Source: an uncultured Clostridium sp.
GTDB lineage: Bacteria > Bacillota > Clostridia > TANB77 > CAG-508
Assembly: GCA_947648495.1 (NCBI GenBank)
Contig: CANSOA010000001.1
Span: forward strand, 124,001-188,000
Direction: 5' to 3'
DNA length: 64,000 nt
The translations under genes and the position numbers were made by a program. The notes below the pieces were generated by a model. That model had not been told where the DNA came from. It was given only the letters and a program-made list of their open reading frames with translations, and searched no databases. Of the stretch, positions 24,956-35,230 are shown one piece after another (position 1 is the stretch's first letter; every line of letters starts with the position of its first letter).

Positions 24956-26199
24956 TTAACAAAATCTATTTTTCCTTTGATTATACTCCTTAAGCACATT
25001 TTTTTGTTCTTTCTTCACAATATCACCTATTTTATGTTTTCTCATATAAATCAAACGATAGGCAAGTGTAATCTGAAAAATCATGAAAAATGCGGACAAG
25101 CCAAACATATATTTTAAGCCTTTTTCATACATCAAACCACAAAAAAACATTCCAATTGCTTCCCCAATATAACGAATAATATAGCGAAAATTAGTAAAAG
25201 TCAATTGATAATTTATTTCTACACTATTTATGTAATATCCATCACAAATATTCTCATAAGCCGCTCCAATCAACAAAGACCAAGTAATGGCAATGATGGT
25301 TACAAACAAATTGTCTGTAAAAAAGGCTAGTATGTACAACAAAAAACGAATGCAAAATTTAATGGTAATCGTAATATAATCGTTTTTGGGAGTTAAATAT
25401 TTGAGAGCCAATATGCCAATTAAATCACAAACGAGACCAACAATTACTAAATAATTTGTAGCAACCGCTTCTGAAAAACTAAAATAATTAGTCAAAACCA
25501 GCATTTTTAAGCCCAAACCTGTTGCCATAGCTATAGAACCAATAAATGTATAAATACAATAGGTTTTCAAAATATTATTTTTCATCACGTATTTTACAAT
25601 TGAAGCTTTCGAAGCAGAATTTGATTGTACTTTTTTACAAGATTTTATGTTAAACATAATCAACATAGCGCCTACTAGAAACACAATGGAAATATATAAA
25701 CATACATTGTAGGTTACAAAAACTCCAACTACACTTTTCCCAATCAGAAATCCACCAACCAAAATTCCTACATCTCGAAATAAATATTCGGTTAATTTTC
25801 GTTTACTGTAAATCGTATTATTTTTGACAAAAATTGTGATGAGTGGATAAATGCTTGTTGTAATTAAATACGAAGTTGTAAGGTCAATTACAATCAATAA
25901 ATTAATTGAAAATTTCTTTAATGTATGGTTCAAATAGTATAACAATACTAAATTCAAAAATTTAATTACAATCGTAAATGATATAAAACCTTTTAGCTTA
26001 TTCAAAGTTACCTTTTGAGAAACAAGCAAAATTCCCAAAACGCTCACAAATGTTCCAATACTAGTAATATTACTAATTTGCCTAACAGAAAAACCATTGT
26101 CCTCTAGCCACAATTGTCTAAAATTTTCCCATAAACCAATCGACAAACTCATAAAGCTAACATTAATAAAATCTGATTTTCACTTTTTAATTTTTTCAT
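24956..26199 (-). CDS. MFS transporter with a disrupted N-terminus
   Basis: The main frame (26152 down) encodes 398 residues with about 11 membrane helices, beginning SLSIGLWENFRQLWLEDNGF as MFS permeases of this type do. The well-placed start is upstream: ATG at 26199 with AAGGAGC, giving KKLKSENQILLMLAL, then TGA. That TGA overlaps the ATG of the main frame (TTATGAG). The two frames differ by -1 and no CGG is present. Either a one-base deletion has split the gene or the ATGA overlap lets ribosomes restart. Substrate unknown. Confidence 0.65.
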
Positions 26200-26209
26200 C
26201 TTTTGCTCC

Positions 26210-26348
26210 TTATTTTAAAAATTCTCCAATGATTTCAAGTTTTCTATTTTCCGAATCAATTTTGCAATTTACTCCGATTTATTTCTATACTATTTGATAC
26301 GCCCACAACTCCAATTGTATCACCATAATTTAATTGATTCGCTAACAT
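26210..26348 (-). CDS. 45-residue ORF with a CGG +1 site, before the MFS gene
   Basis: ATG at 26348 after AAGGAGAG. It reads LANQLNYGDTIGVVGVSNSI, then EIN-CGG. Standard reading stops 6 codons later. Skipping C26276 gives GVNCKIDSENRKLEIIGEF-LK, ending in a TAA that abuts the MFS ribosome-binding site. The GDTIGVVGVSNSIE part resembles the start of LD-carboxypeptidases, so this may be a degraded or short relative. The +1 reading gives a natural operon junction, but with no clear family the evidence is weaker than at the other sites. Confidence 0.5.
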
Positions 26349-26394
26349 ATTTTCTCTCCTTCACAATAACTGCATTTTAATCTTTTTAATCCAC

Positions 26395-28812
26395 CTAAAT
26401 TTCACCTTCCTTTTCACCGCTATCTTCCTCACCTATCTGATTACTGTTTTCTATGTTTTCTGGCTCTGCAACTGTATTTTTATTTTCAGTGGTTATTGTA
26501 TTATCTTCTTGATTTACATTTTCTACTGGTTCTTCTACATTTTGCACTGGCTCTGCTTCTGGTTCTGGAACAACTTCGAATTGTTGCGCCTGTACAGCAT
26601 CTGAGGGTTGAACTGGTTCTTGTGATGGCTGCGTGTTGATTTCTTCTTTTACATTATCAACTGTATTTTTTATAACCTCTTTAATTTTCTGTTTTGTATC
26701 ATCATCAACTACATTTTGTGTAAAATTCAAAGTTTTTCCTTGATGCATCATACAATTTTCTGGTGCCGTTCCTTTTACGAAATATTCCGTAAACACATCT
26801 GTACAGCCACTATTTGCCACTTTTAGGCTCTTTTTGCAGATTTTTAAGGATAAAACATTACTTTTTTCCTCAAAATCGCTATTCTCCAATTTTTTATGAA
26901 TTTGCTTCATCACATTTGCCCAAATCATTCCCGCTGGATTTTTACTATTATATCGAATTGGCTCACTTAAGTCAAATCCAAACCAAGTTACTGCTGTATA
27001 ATAATTCGTAAAACCGCAAAGCCATCTGTCATAATCTTCATTCGTCGTGCCTGTTTTGGCGCAAACTTCCATACCAGAAATCGTGCAATATGTCGCTGTT
27101 CCATACTTTCCAACAACAGGCTGAGTAAGTATTTTTTTTGTGATATACGCAACATCCTCTGAAAACACACGTCTTTTTTCCTGTTTAGAAACCAAAACAT
27201 CTTTCCCATTTTTTCCCGTTATTTTGGTGTAAAACGTTGGCTCAAGATAGACACCATCATTGGCAATCGTGCTATAAGCTCCCGCCATTTCCAAAGGCGA
27301 AATTCCTTTGTCTAATCCACCTAAAGCTAATGCCAAATTTTCATCTTTTTCATTCAAAGTCGAAATTCCCATTTTTTTCAAATATTCAATCGAACTACTT
27401 GCTGTTAATTCTTCCATGATTTTGACAAATGGAATATTTTGCGAAGATTCAACCGCACGTCTAACCGTTATTTTGCCTAAATAATCGTTGTAATTAATTG
27501 GTGTATATTCTTCTTGGTTATAATCAATAAATGTTGTTAATTGGTCGTCATATTGAGTAAGTGGCGTAATTATTTTTTGGTCTAACGCTGGAATTAGTAC
27601 TGCTAAAGGTTTACTACTCGAACCAGTTTGCCTAATGGCTTGTGTAGCACGATTAAACCCTCTGGCTTCTTCCTTATCGCCTAGTCCACCGACACAACCA
27701 ATAACTTGCCCTGTTTTGTGGTCAATGATTACCATCGCCGCTTGAGAAGTTTCTTCCCCATTACTCGATTTTAGTTGATATTTATCTTTTTCAAATTCAT
27801 CTTCAATTTTGTTTTGAATTTCTGAATTTTGTGTACTACTAATTTTAGCATTTGCCATATATAAATAATTGGTAGCAAAGGTTTTGGAGATTTTTTTTGT
27901 TTGCGCCAAATCGGAAATAATTTCTGATAATAAAGCATCTGTATGATACGAATAAACACCATCGCCATTGGCTTCAATTTTGCCTTTTTGAAAAGAAATT
28001 CCATCCTCGACTTTTGCTACTGCATCATCGTATTCTTCTTGCGTAATATTGCCTAATTCTAGCATTTTATTTAGTACAATTTTGGTTCTTTTTTGTATTT
28101 TTTCAGAATTATCTTTTTCTTCGTTAAATGGATTATAGGCGTTTGGTGCATGGTTGATGCCTGCTAAAAAAGCACATTCTGCCAAATCTAAATCAGATAC
28201 ATTTTTATCAAAATAATAAGTTGCGCCCATTTGCACACCATAAAGATTTGGTCCAACATAAATGATATTTAGATAATTTTCTAAAATTTCGTCTTTGCTC
28301 ATACACCATTCTAGCTCAGTAGCTTTGGTCCATTCTTTGACTTTTCTAACTGGGCTGTTTGCATCATCGCCTGTTAAATTTTTAACAACTTGCTGTGTAA
28401 TTGTGCTGGCTCCAAAAGAGGCATCGCCAAAATGAATAACATAAGAACCAATCGCAGCAAGTGTTCTTTTGACATCTACACCAAAATGTCTGTAAAATCT
28501 TTCGTCTTCAATGGCAACATAGGCATTTTTCAAATTTTGAGGCATTTGCTGAAAACTTACATTTTTGCGATTTCTCTCGCTTCCAATTTCTGCAATAACT
28601 TCTCCTTCTAAATCCAAAACTTGCGAAGGCTGATTTGTCAGCATGGCACATGCCATTTCTTGCCAAGCATGGATGGAAATAGCGGATTTAACAGCAAAAA
28701 CAATAATCCCTATCAAAACAAAAATTAAAATTAATTTTTTTAATTTTGATTTTTTCTTTGGCTTCTTATCTTGTATTTTTTTGGGTTGTTTTTTATTTTT
28801 TAATCGGTTCAA
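26395..28812 (-). CDS. Class A penicillin-binding protein (transglycosylase/transpeptidase)
   Basis: About 805 residues. A TTG at 28812 (or 28818) follows GGGAGG. Lys-rich cytoplasmic start, membrane anchor (LILIFVLIGIIVFAV), glycosyltransferase 51 domain (AIEDERFYRHFGVDVK, GASTITQQVVKNL), transpeptidase domain with the SxxK motif in QTGSSSKPLAVL, SxN in VESSQN, and KTG in VCAKTGTTNEDYDRWLCGF. The last 100 residues are Glu/Pro/Gln/Asn-rich and disordered. It polymerises and cross-links peptidoglycan outside the membrane. The length is typical of PBP1-type enzymes. Confidence 0.95.
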   Translation of the reverse strand: MNRLKNKKQPKKIQDKKPKKKSKLKKLILIFVLIGIIVFAVKSAISIHAWQEMACAMLTNQPSQVLDLEGEVIAEIGSERNRKNVSFQQMPQNLKNAYVAIEDERFYRHFGVDVKRTLAAIGSYVIHFGDASFGASTITQQVVKNLTGDDANSPVRKVKEWTKATELEWCMSKDEILENYLNIIYVGPNLYGVQMGATYYFDKNVSDLDLAECAFLAGINHAPNAYNPFNEEKDNSEKIQKRTKIVLNKMLELGNITQEEYDDAVAKVEDGISFQKGKIEANGDGVYSYHTDALLSEIISDLAQTKKISKTFATNYLYMANAKISSTQNSEIQNKIEDEFEKDKYQLKSSNGEETSQAAMVIIDHKTGQVIGCVGGLGDKEEARGFNRATQAIRQTGSSSKPLAVLIPALDQKIITPLTQYDDQLTTFIDYNQEEYTPINYNDYLGKITVRRAVESSQNIPFVKIMEELTASSSIEYLKKMGISTLNEKDENLALALGGLDKGISPLEMAGAYSTIANDGVYLEPTFYTKITGKNGKDVLVSKQEKRRVFSEDVAYITKKILTQPVVGKYGTATYCTISGMEVCAKTGTTNEDYDRWLCGFTNYYTAVTWFGFDLSEPIRYNSKNPAGMIWANVMKQIHKKLENSDFEEKSNVLSLKICKKSLKVANSGCTDVFTEYFVKGTAPENCMMHQGKTLNFTQNVVDDDTKQKIKEVIKNTVDNVKEEINTQPSQEPVQPSDAVQAQQFEVVPEPEAEPVQNVEEPVENVNQEDNTITTENKNTVAEPENIENSNQIGEEDSGEKEGEI

Positions 28813-28945
28813 ACACAATATCCTCCCAAAATTTTTTTGATATTTTTTGCATTATATCACAAATTTTCAAAATTGAAACAAATTTATGCATATTTTTTAT
28901 AAATTTGGCAATATTAATATTAGTTTTTATAAGGAGGTGCCTTAA

Positions 28946-29014
28946 ATGATGGAAAAGAAAGATAAGAAAAACAATAAAAACAATAGCAATAACCAAAATA
29001 ACGAAAATAACTAA
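28946..29014 (+). CDS. Tiny Lys/Asn-rich peptide, plus strand
   Basis: 22 residues (MMEKKDKKNNKNNSN and on) after a perfect AAGGAGGTG site, with a hairpin just downstream. The strong start and isolated position suggest it is translated, but such a low-complexity product may instead mark a regulatory leader. Confidence 0.4.
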   Translation: MMEKKDKKNNKNNSNNQNNENN

Positions 29015-29036
29015 TTGATTTTATTTTATTAAATTG

Positions 29037-29075
29037 GAAACAGGGACACTCTTGCTTTTTTAAGAATGTCTCTGT
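29037..29075 (+). terminator. Hairpin after the Lys/Asn-rich peptide
   Basis: AAACAGGGACA-TCTT...AAGA-TGTCTCTGTTT with imperfect pairing and T-rich flanks. It may serve both strands (ktrA ends at 29091). Confidence 0.5.
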
Positions 29076-29090
29076 TTCTGTTTTGGAAAC

Positions 29091-29528
29091 TTAATTGTGC
29101 ATGTTATCTTTTATCTCGTTTTCATCGTTCATAATGTTGTTGGCAACGATTAATCCTAAATATTCTTCGGGGAAAATAATTTCGTCAACCCCAATCTTTT
29201 CCAGCACTTTTCTGTGATTTTTGTCTCCTACTTTCGCAATAATTTTCGTGACATTATTCTCTTTTAATGTCAAACATGAAATTACACTCATCGCAATATT
29301 TTCCGCCATAGCAACAACACCAACATCAAATTCAGCAAGTGGCAAACTTTCAAATGCATCTGAATTTGAAACATCCAAACAAACTGCTTTTGTGACAAAT
29401 TTGCTTGCCTTTTCCACCAACGCCATTTCTTTATCAATTGCCAGCACCTCAAATTCTGCTTCGGCTAATTTTCTAGCAACATTCATTCCAAACCATCCTA
29501 AACCTACTACAATACATTGTTTTTTCAT
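29091..29528 (-). CDS. ktrA: Potassium-uptake regulatory subunit KtrA/TrkA, short form
   Basis: 145 residues: a complete RCK_N (NAD/ATP-binding) domain with IVVGLGWFGMNVARKLAEA, the acidic end of beta-2 (LAIDKE) and VCLDVSNSDAFE. The usual C-terminal TrkA_C ligand domain (about 70 residues) is missing: the protein ends after IIFPEEYLGLIVANNIM. It lies 12 bp behind ktrB. The regulator would gate the KtrB pore; loss of the c-di-AMP-binding RCK_C domain would remove one control layer. CdaA, which makes c-di-AMP, is encoded further on. Confidence 0.8.
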   Translation of the reverse strand: MKKQCIVVGLGWFGMNVARKLAEAEFEVLAIDKEMALVEKASKFVTKAVCLDVSNSDAFESLPLAEFDVGVVAMAENIAMSVISCLTLKENNVTKIIAKVGDKNHRKVLEKIGVDEIIFPEEYLGLIVANNIMNDENEIKDNMHN

Positions 29529-29540
29529 TTTTTCCCTCCT

Positions 29541-30834
29541 TTATAACATAACATCCATATTCGGATATTTAATTCCACTTTTTTTGTGATCCATTGGCAC
29601 AAATAATGAAATAAACGTAATTGGTGCGATTCTTCCAATATACATTATAAAAATAGAAATCCACTTGCCTGCTGTAGTTAAGGTTTCTAAACCAATCGTG
29701 GAAAGTCCTGTATTGGAAAATGTCGAAATCACATAAAAAGTAGTATCTAATACACTTTGATTTTCTGTGAGTGAAATTCCTAACATTCCCACAAAAACAA
29801 TAAATAAATCCATACTCAATATCGTAATTGCCTTTTTAATCACCTTATCATTAATACTTCTATAAAATACAACCACTTCATCTTGTCCCTTTAGATCAGC
29901 TATGGAAGTTAAAATCAAAATCAGAAAAACCATAACACGTATGCCACCTGCATTAGAACCCGGTCCACCACCAATAAACATAATCAGACTCAGCAAAAAT
30001 TGATTCATTTCACAAAGTGCTTTCATATCCACTGTAAAAAATCCTGTATTTCTGGCAGTTATTACTGAAAACAACGCTTCTAATAACGTTAATTGTGGGT
30101 CAAAAACTTTTAACAAAATCACACCAAAAATAACTAATAAAAATGAGATTTTTAAAATCAATTTGGATTCAATCTGGATTTTGCTTCGTTTTCCTGTACA
30201 AAACCATGCTACCAAATCTTCCAAAACAAAAAACCCGAAGCGAACCTAAAAACATTAGCAAAACTAAGACAAGATTAAGATATATATCATTCTTAAAAAA
30301 GGAGAAACCATCAGCTCCCAAAAGGTCACACCCAACATTGCAAAAAGCAGAAATCGAATGAAATATACTATACCACAAACCTTGTTTTACACCATACATC
30401 GGCACAAATCGAAACGCCAAAAGCCAAGCGCCGAAACCTTCGATTACTAAGGTGTAGCGAATCACTTTTTTGGCTTTTTCCTTTACAGAAGGATAATGAT
30501 TGGTATTCGTTTCATTACCTAAAAATAGCGTGTCTGATAACTTAACCTTTTTCTTTTTTACCATAAATAACAATGAAAAAAATACCATAAACCCAATCGC
30601 ACCAATTTCCATAGCAAGTAATAGGACAAATTGCCCAAACCAAGTAAATTTTTGCGAAATATCGACAACACTACTTCCTGTAGCAGTTACCATAGACGCT
30701 GATTCAAAAAATGAATCCATCCAATCTAATTTGTCTTTATGACAAACTGGCAATTTTAGAATAATTGCTGTTATTAAAATCATGAATAAAAATCCTACAA
30801 TTGGCATAACATATATTTTTTTATTTCTTAACAT
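29541..30834 (-). CDS. ktrB: Potassium transporter KtrB/TrkH, +1 recoding at CGG (30235-30237)
   Basis: 430 residues after recoding. The first half (FESASMVTATGSSVVDISQK: a pore loop with a TxxGxxV-type filter) ends at TCG-CTT-CGG. Standard reading stops soon after in an Arg/Lys tail. Skipping C30237 gives GSL-GFFVLEDLVAWF, the conserved G-x-x-GF segment of TrkH/KtrB. The second half carries two more pore loops (VITARNTGFFTVDM, ISTFSNTGLSTIGL). It forms the K+-conducting membrane subunit partnered by KtrA. Without recoding half the channel is lost. Confidence 0.93.
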
Positions 30835-30841
30835 TTGTATT

Positions 30842-31456
30842 TTACCTTTTCCTCTTTAATTTTTTCAATCGAATAAATTCTTCTTTTTCATTTTCATCCA
30901 AAATATTTTGAATCTCACTAGCCATTTTTTCATCCGCTGGTATGATAATTTCTTTTAAAGCATTGGAACGTCTTTGAACTTTTTCAATATTTTTCTCCAA
31001 ACGAAAAATAATATTTTCAATTTGCGCTAGTTCTACAATATATTGTTTGACTTGCATAAATTTCAAAATAGTTTCATCAACCGAAAAAGTAGTATTGTAC
31101 AGTCCATAATGAAACATAGGTTTTTGAGTCTGTGGCATCATGACTGATGGAATTTCTACTCCCATAATAGTTTTATATTTGATGTCCAAATCCATATCAA
31201 TTTTTATTCCATCAGAAATGTCAAGCATATCATCTATGCCAATTTCGACATTGGCAATTTTCAAAGCATGATAAGCTTCTTCCAATAATTTTGTTCCATA
31301 TTCTTTTAATTTCTGCTTTTGCTCGATATATTTTTCTAGTTCTTTTTGCAAAATCATTTTCTTTTGTTCCAACAGCGTTTGCCCTTCTTTGGATTGCTGG
31401 ATGGAACGTTTTAATTTGATTAAATTATTTTTAGTAGGTAAATTTTTAGTATCCAT
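30842..31456 (-). CDS. ntpD: V-type ATPase subunit D
   Basis: 204 residues from the ATG at 31456 (AGGAGAGAAA). Family features: NLPTKNNLIKLKRSIQQSKE near the start, long coiled coils at both ends, and a central VEIPSVMMPQTQKP region. Subunit D is the central rotor stalk that turns inside A3B3. It is the last gene of the ntp operon, directly after ntpB, the usual order. Confidence 0.93.
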   Translation of the reverse strand: MDTKNLPTKNNLIKLKRSIQQSKEGQTLLEQKKMILQKELEKYIEQKQKLKEYGTKLLEEAYHALKIANVEIGIDDMLDISDGIKIDMDLDIKYKTIMGVEIPSVMMPQTQKPMFHYGLYNTTFSVDETILKFMQVKQYIVELAQIENIIFRLEKNIEKVQRRSNALKEIIIPADEKMASEIQNILDENEKEEFIRLKKLKRKR

Positions 31457-31507
31457 TTTCTCTCCTGTGTTTTTTACTTTGCATTGGGTCAATGCTACGC
31501 TCACTCC

Positions 31508-32825
31508 CTACAAAAGAATTGTGAGCAATTCTTCTGCTAAATCGAGAGTTTGATTCATGGTTCTTCTGTCATATAATCCTTGGTTTACAAATTCTTTTTC
31601 AAATCGATTGCCAAATTCTAAATATTTTTTATCTTCTTCAGTTAAATCTGCTTCGCCTAAAACTTTCGCTAAAGCGCGCGCTTCTTGCACTTTAGAATAA
31701 GCTGAAAAAATTTCGTCTGCAATTTTGATGTGATTTTCTCTTGTATATTCTTTGCCAATTCCATCTTTCATGAGTCTAGATAAAGAATCCAAAATATTGA
31801 TTGGTGGTGCAATTCCTCTTTGATATAGTTCTCGACTTAGCACAATTTGCCCTTCTGTGATATAACCAGTTATGTCTGGAATGGGATGTGCAATGTCGTC
31901 ATTTGGCATGGTGAGAATGGGAATTTGTGTAATGGAACCGTTCTCGCCCTTCTATCATGCCTGCTCGTTCGTAAATCGAAGCGAAGTCACTATATAAATA
32001 ACCCGGATAACCTTTTCGGCTTGGGATTTCTTCTTTTAAAGTTGCAATTTCTCGTAGGGATTCGGCATAAGCTGTCATATCGGTTAAAATGACTAATACT
32101 TGCTTTCCTAAGTCAAAAGCTAAATATTCTGCACAAGTTAAGGCAATTTTAGGCGTCAATAATCGCTCAATAGAAGAATCATTGGATAAATTCTGGAACA
32201 TAACTACTTTGGATAACACATTATTTTCCTCAAAATTTTTGCGGAAAAATTGAGCTGTTTCATATTCGGCTCCCATCAGTCCAAAAACAATCGCAAAATC
32301 GCCTTCGTCTTTGATATTAGCTTGCCTAATAATTCTTTCTGCTAATTCATTGTGATTGATTCCACTGCCTGAAAAAATCGGCAATTTTTGACCTCTAATT
32401 AACGTCATCAAGCCATCGATACAGGAAATCCCCGTTTCGATATAATTTCTCGGATATTTTCTGGAAACTGGATTGATAGGTTTTGAATTGATGTCTCGTT
32501 CTTCGACATAATAAATTTCTTCTAGCCCGTCAATAGCTTGTCCGAACACCATTGAAAACTCGACCGAAGCATAGTTGGAGCTAATTTTAACATGAGCGGT
32601 TTTCCAACAAATTCTGTTTTTATGTCAGCTGTATTGATGCCTGAAGTTCCCTGATAAATTTGTATTGTCGTAATATCTTCTGATAATTTTATGACATTTC
32701 CAATTCTTTTTTCTCCATTTTTCAAATTTAAAATAACTTGTTCTTCAAACGTGACATTTTCTGGCGTTTTGATAAAAACTAGCGGTCCGGTTGATGGCGT
32801 CAAGACCAATGTATTTGATTTTCAT
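31508..32825 (-). CDS. ntpB: V-type ATPase subunit B, four +1 recoding sites at CGG
   Basis: The ATG at 32825 follows AGGAGG. Standard reading stops after about 20 residues. Four +1 steps (skip C32789, C32566, C32544, C31940) give 437 residues that follow subunit B throughout: [16 protein letters not shown], then [21 protein letters not shown], and [25 protein letters not shown]. Known B subunits carry Gly at each place ([26 protein letters not shown]). Two sites are only seven codons apart. Subunit B forms the noncatalytic half of the A3B3 head. This is the strongest single case for the recoding. Confidence 0.96.
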
Positions 32826-32860
32826 TTTTCCTCCTATTGGGCACGATATTTTGTACCTCC

Positions 32861-34639
32861 CTACTCTATGTGCTCTTTGTATAACTCTTCTAATTTTTTT
32901 AAACGATTTTTGACAAAGATATTATATTCTTCAAATTTGTCTAATTCATCATTTTTAATTTTGAATTTTAGTTCCTCGTATTCCGCCAAAATTCCTGTTT
33001 CTAATATTTCTGAAATAGGAATTCCTTTTTCAATTAGTTGAAGTGATTTTTCATATATTAGAAGAATGGTTTGCATCATTTGAAATTGTTTTTGGACTGG
33101 AACAAAAGTATCAATTTCATGAACAGCGCTTTGCCTTAAAAAACCAACTCGAAAAGCTTTGGAAACTTGTAAAATCAATTTCTTGCTGTCTGACAAAACA
33201 TCTTGACCAATAACTCGCGCAATTTCCAAAAGTTTATTTTCTTCTTCTAATATTTTCAAAATCTCTTGCCTCAAATCTAAAAATTCAAGATCGACATTTT
33301 CTTCATACCAATTGGTCAATTCTCCAATGTATTCACTATAACTAATATTCCAATCTACAGCTGGATAATGTCTCGAATATGCTAAACTTCTGGAAAGTGC
33401 CCAAAAGGTATGCACAAAACGTTTGGTATTTTGCGTCACAGGTTCGGAAAAATCGGAGCCTTGTGGCGAAACAGCTCCAATAATCGAAATAGAGCCAATT
33501 TTTCCATTTTGACTTTTGACAACACCCGCTCTTCCATAAAATTCTGATAAACGAGAAGGTAAATACGACGGAAATCCTTCTTCCGCTGGCATTTCTTCCA
33601 ATCTTCCTGAAATTTCGCGTAAAGCTTCCGCCCATCTGGAAGTCGAATCAGCCATAATCGCCACATGATAGCCCATATCACGATAATATTCGGCAATAGT
33701 AATGCCTGTGTAAATGCTCGCTTCTCTTGCAGCGACTGGCATATTGGAAGTATTGGCAATCAGAACGGTTCGTTCCATTAAAGACTTTTTCGTTTTGGGG
33801 TCAATCATTTTGGGAAAATCCTCTAATACTTCTGTAATCTCGTTTCCTCTTTCTCCACAACCAATATAGACAATAATATCACTGTCAGACCATTTGGCAA
33901 GTTGGTGCTGGAGCATGGTTTTGCCTGTTCCAAATCCACCAGGAAGCATGGCAGTTCCGCCTTTGGCAATGGGAAAAAACGTGTCTACTACTCTTTGACC
34001 AGTAACTAATAATTCTTTAGCGATTAATCTTTCTTTGTAAGGTCTTGGCTTTCGCACTGGCCATTTTTGAATCATGGTGATTTCAAAAATTTGGTCTTCT
34101 GCAGTTTTTACTTTTGCCATAACTTCACTTGCTCGATAGTCGCCTTCCTGCTTAATTTCTATGATTTGACCTTCGATAGGAAAAGGACACATAATTTTAT
34201 TCGTAATTAACTGCGTTTCTTTTACTTCTCCAACAATTGAATTAAAACAAACCTTTTCCCCCATTTTCATGGTTGGCACAAAATGCCAGACTTTTTCCGA
34301 ATTGACACCTACTTCACAAGCAATGCCTCGTTCGATAAAATCTCCTGAAACTTGTTTTAAAACTTGAAGTGGTCTTTCAATTCCATCAAAAATATTTCCC
34401 ATGATGCCAGGTCCTAAAACAAGCGATAATGGTTCATCTTCGCCAATAACTTCTTCTCCAATTTTCAAACCACTTGTATTTTCATAAACTTGTATGGTAG
34501 CGACATTTTTCTCAATTTTGATGACCTCGCCCAACAATTTTAAATCGCCAATATGCACAATATCGTGCATAGCAAAGTCGCCATCGCCTTTTGCTAAAAC
34601 AACCGAACCATTGATAGATACTACTTTTTTCTTTTGCAA
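32861..34639 (-). CDS. ntpA: V-type ATPase catalytic subunit A
   Basis: 592 residues, uninterrupted. N-terminal barrel ([20 protein letters not shown]), the V-ATPase-specific non-homologous insert, P-loop [18 protein letters not shown], Walker B-like [20 protein letters not shown], and a helical C-terminus. It hydrolyses or makes ATP with subunit B. No in-frame CGG occurs although its partner ntpB has four. Ends 36 bp before ntpB. Confidence 0.97.
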   Translation of the reverse strand: MQKKKVVSINGSVVLAKGDGDFAMHDIVHIGDLKLLGEVIKIEKNVATIQVYENTSGLKIGEEVIGEDEPLSLVLGPGIMGNIFDGIERPLQVLKQVSGDFIERGIACEVGVNSEKVWHFVPTMKMGEKVCFNSIVGEVKETQLITNKIMCPFPIEGQIIEIKQEGDYRASEVMAKVKTAEDQIFEITMIQKWPVRKPRPYKERLIAKELLVTGQRVVDTFFPIAKGGTAMLPGGFGTGKTMLQHQLAKWSDSDIIVYIGCGERGNEITEVLEDFPKMIDPKTKKSLMERTVLIANTSNMPVAAREASIYTGITIAEYYRDMGYHVAIMADSTSRWAEALREISGRLEEMPAEEGFPSYLPSRLSEFYGRAGVVKSQNGKIGSISIIGAVSPQGSDFSEPVTQNTKRFVHTFWALSRSLAYSRHYPAVDWNISYSEYIGELTNWYEENVDLEFLDLRQEILKILEEENKLLEIARVIGQDVLSDSKKLILQVSKAFRVGFLRQSAVHEIDTFVPVQKQFQMMQTILLIYEKSLQLIEKGIPISEILETGILAEYEELKFKIKNDELDKFEEYNIFVKNRLKKLEELYKEHIE

Positions 34640-34646
34640 TGATTTT

Positions 34647-35219
34647 TCACCTCATTTCGCTTTCTAATTTTTCATAAACACTGCCTGCAAATGTATTGTC
34701 AATAAAAAGACCTGCTATATCATCCTCTAAAATGCAACCGCCAATGTAGTTATCTTCGATTATTTTTATGGTAATATTATATTTCTGACGAATTTCGTCG
34801 CCATATTTCTCATTATCTTGTTTTAAAATTCCTAAAACAGAATGTTGAGTAGAATTTAATTTTTCGAGAGTTTCCTCAATTCTGTTTTGCAAAACTTCAC
34901 GATATTCTGGTTTTTGGGTAAAATCTTTTAAAATTTCAATAATTTGTTTTTCTAAATCTTTTTGCATTAATTTTTTCTGATTTAAAATTTCTTTTTTGTT
35001 TTCCATTTCTAAAGAATAAGTTTGTTTGTTCAATTCTTTTTCCAATTTTTCTAATTTCTTTTGATATGAAAATTCTTCTTTTTCTTCATATTCCTGAATC
35101 TCATCCAAAATTTGTTTTTCAATTTGTGTATCAATTTTTTTATTTAATTCTGTCATTTCGCGTTTTAAAAGATTATGACAACTTTGTTCAAAAATATCAA
35201 TTTTTTCTTTAATTTCCAT
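34647..35219 (-). CDS. ntpE: V-type ATPase subunit E (peripheral stalk)
   Basis: 190 residues from the ATG at 35219 (AAGGAG). A long N-terminal coiled coil (CHNLLKREMTELNKKID, QEYEEKEEFSYQKKLEKL) leads to a globular C-terminal domain with GGCILEDDIAGLFIDNTFAG, typical of subunit E. It forms the peripheral stalk with G/H. The ribosome-binding site touches the end of the inverted-repeat element at 35231-35380. Confidence 0.9.
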   Translation of the reverse strand: MEIKEKIDIFEQSCHNLLKREMTELNKKIDTQIEKQILDEIQEYEEKEEFSYQKKLEKLEKELNKQTYSLEMENKKEILNQKKLMQKDLEKQIIEILKDFTQKPEYREVLQNRIEETLEKLNSTQHSVLGILKQDNEKYGDEIRQKYNITIKIIEDNYIGGCILEDDIAGLFIDNTFAGSVYEKLESEMR

Positions 35220-35230
35220 CAATTCTCCTT

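Noticed and set aside
28793..28996. 67-codon hydrophobic minus-strand ORF
   Set aside because: It overlaps the PBP start region and the plus-strand Lys/Asn peptide in antisense; the hydrophobicity comes from T-rich DNA.
31508..32825. ntpB and other broken genes are pseudogenes
   Set aside because: Outside the CGG sites the sequences are intact and well conserved, and the operon partners are complete. Decay would give mixed indels and stops.
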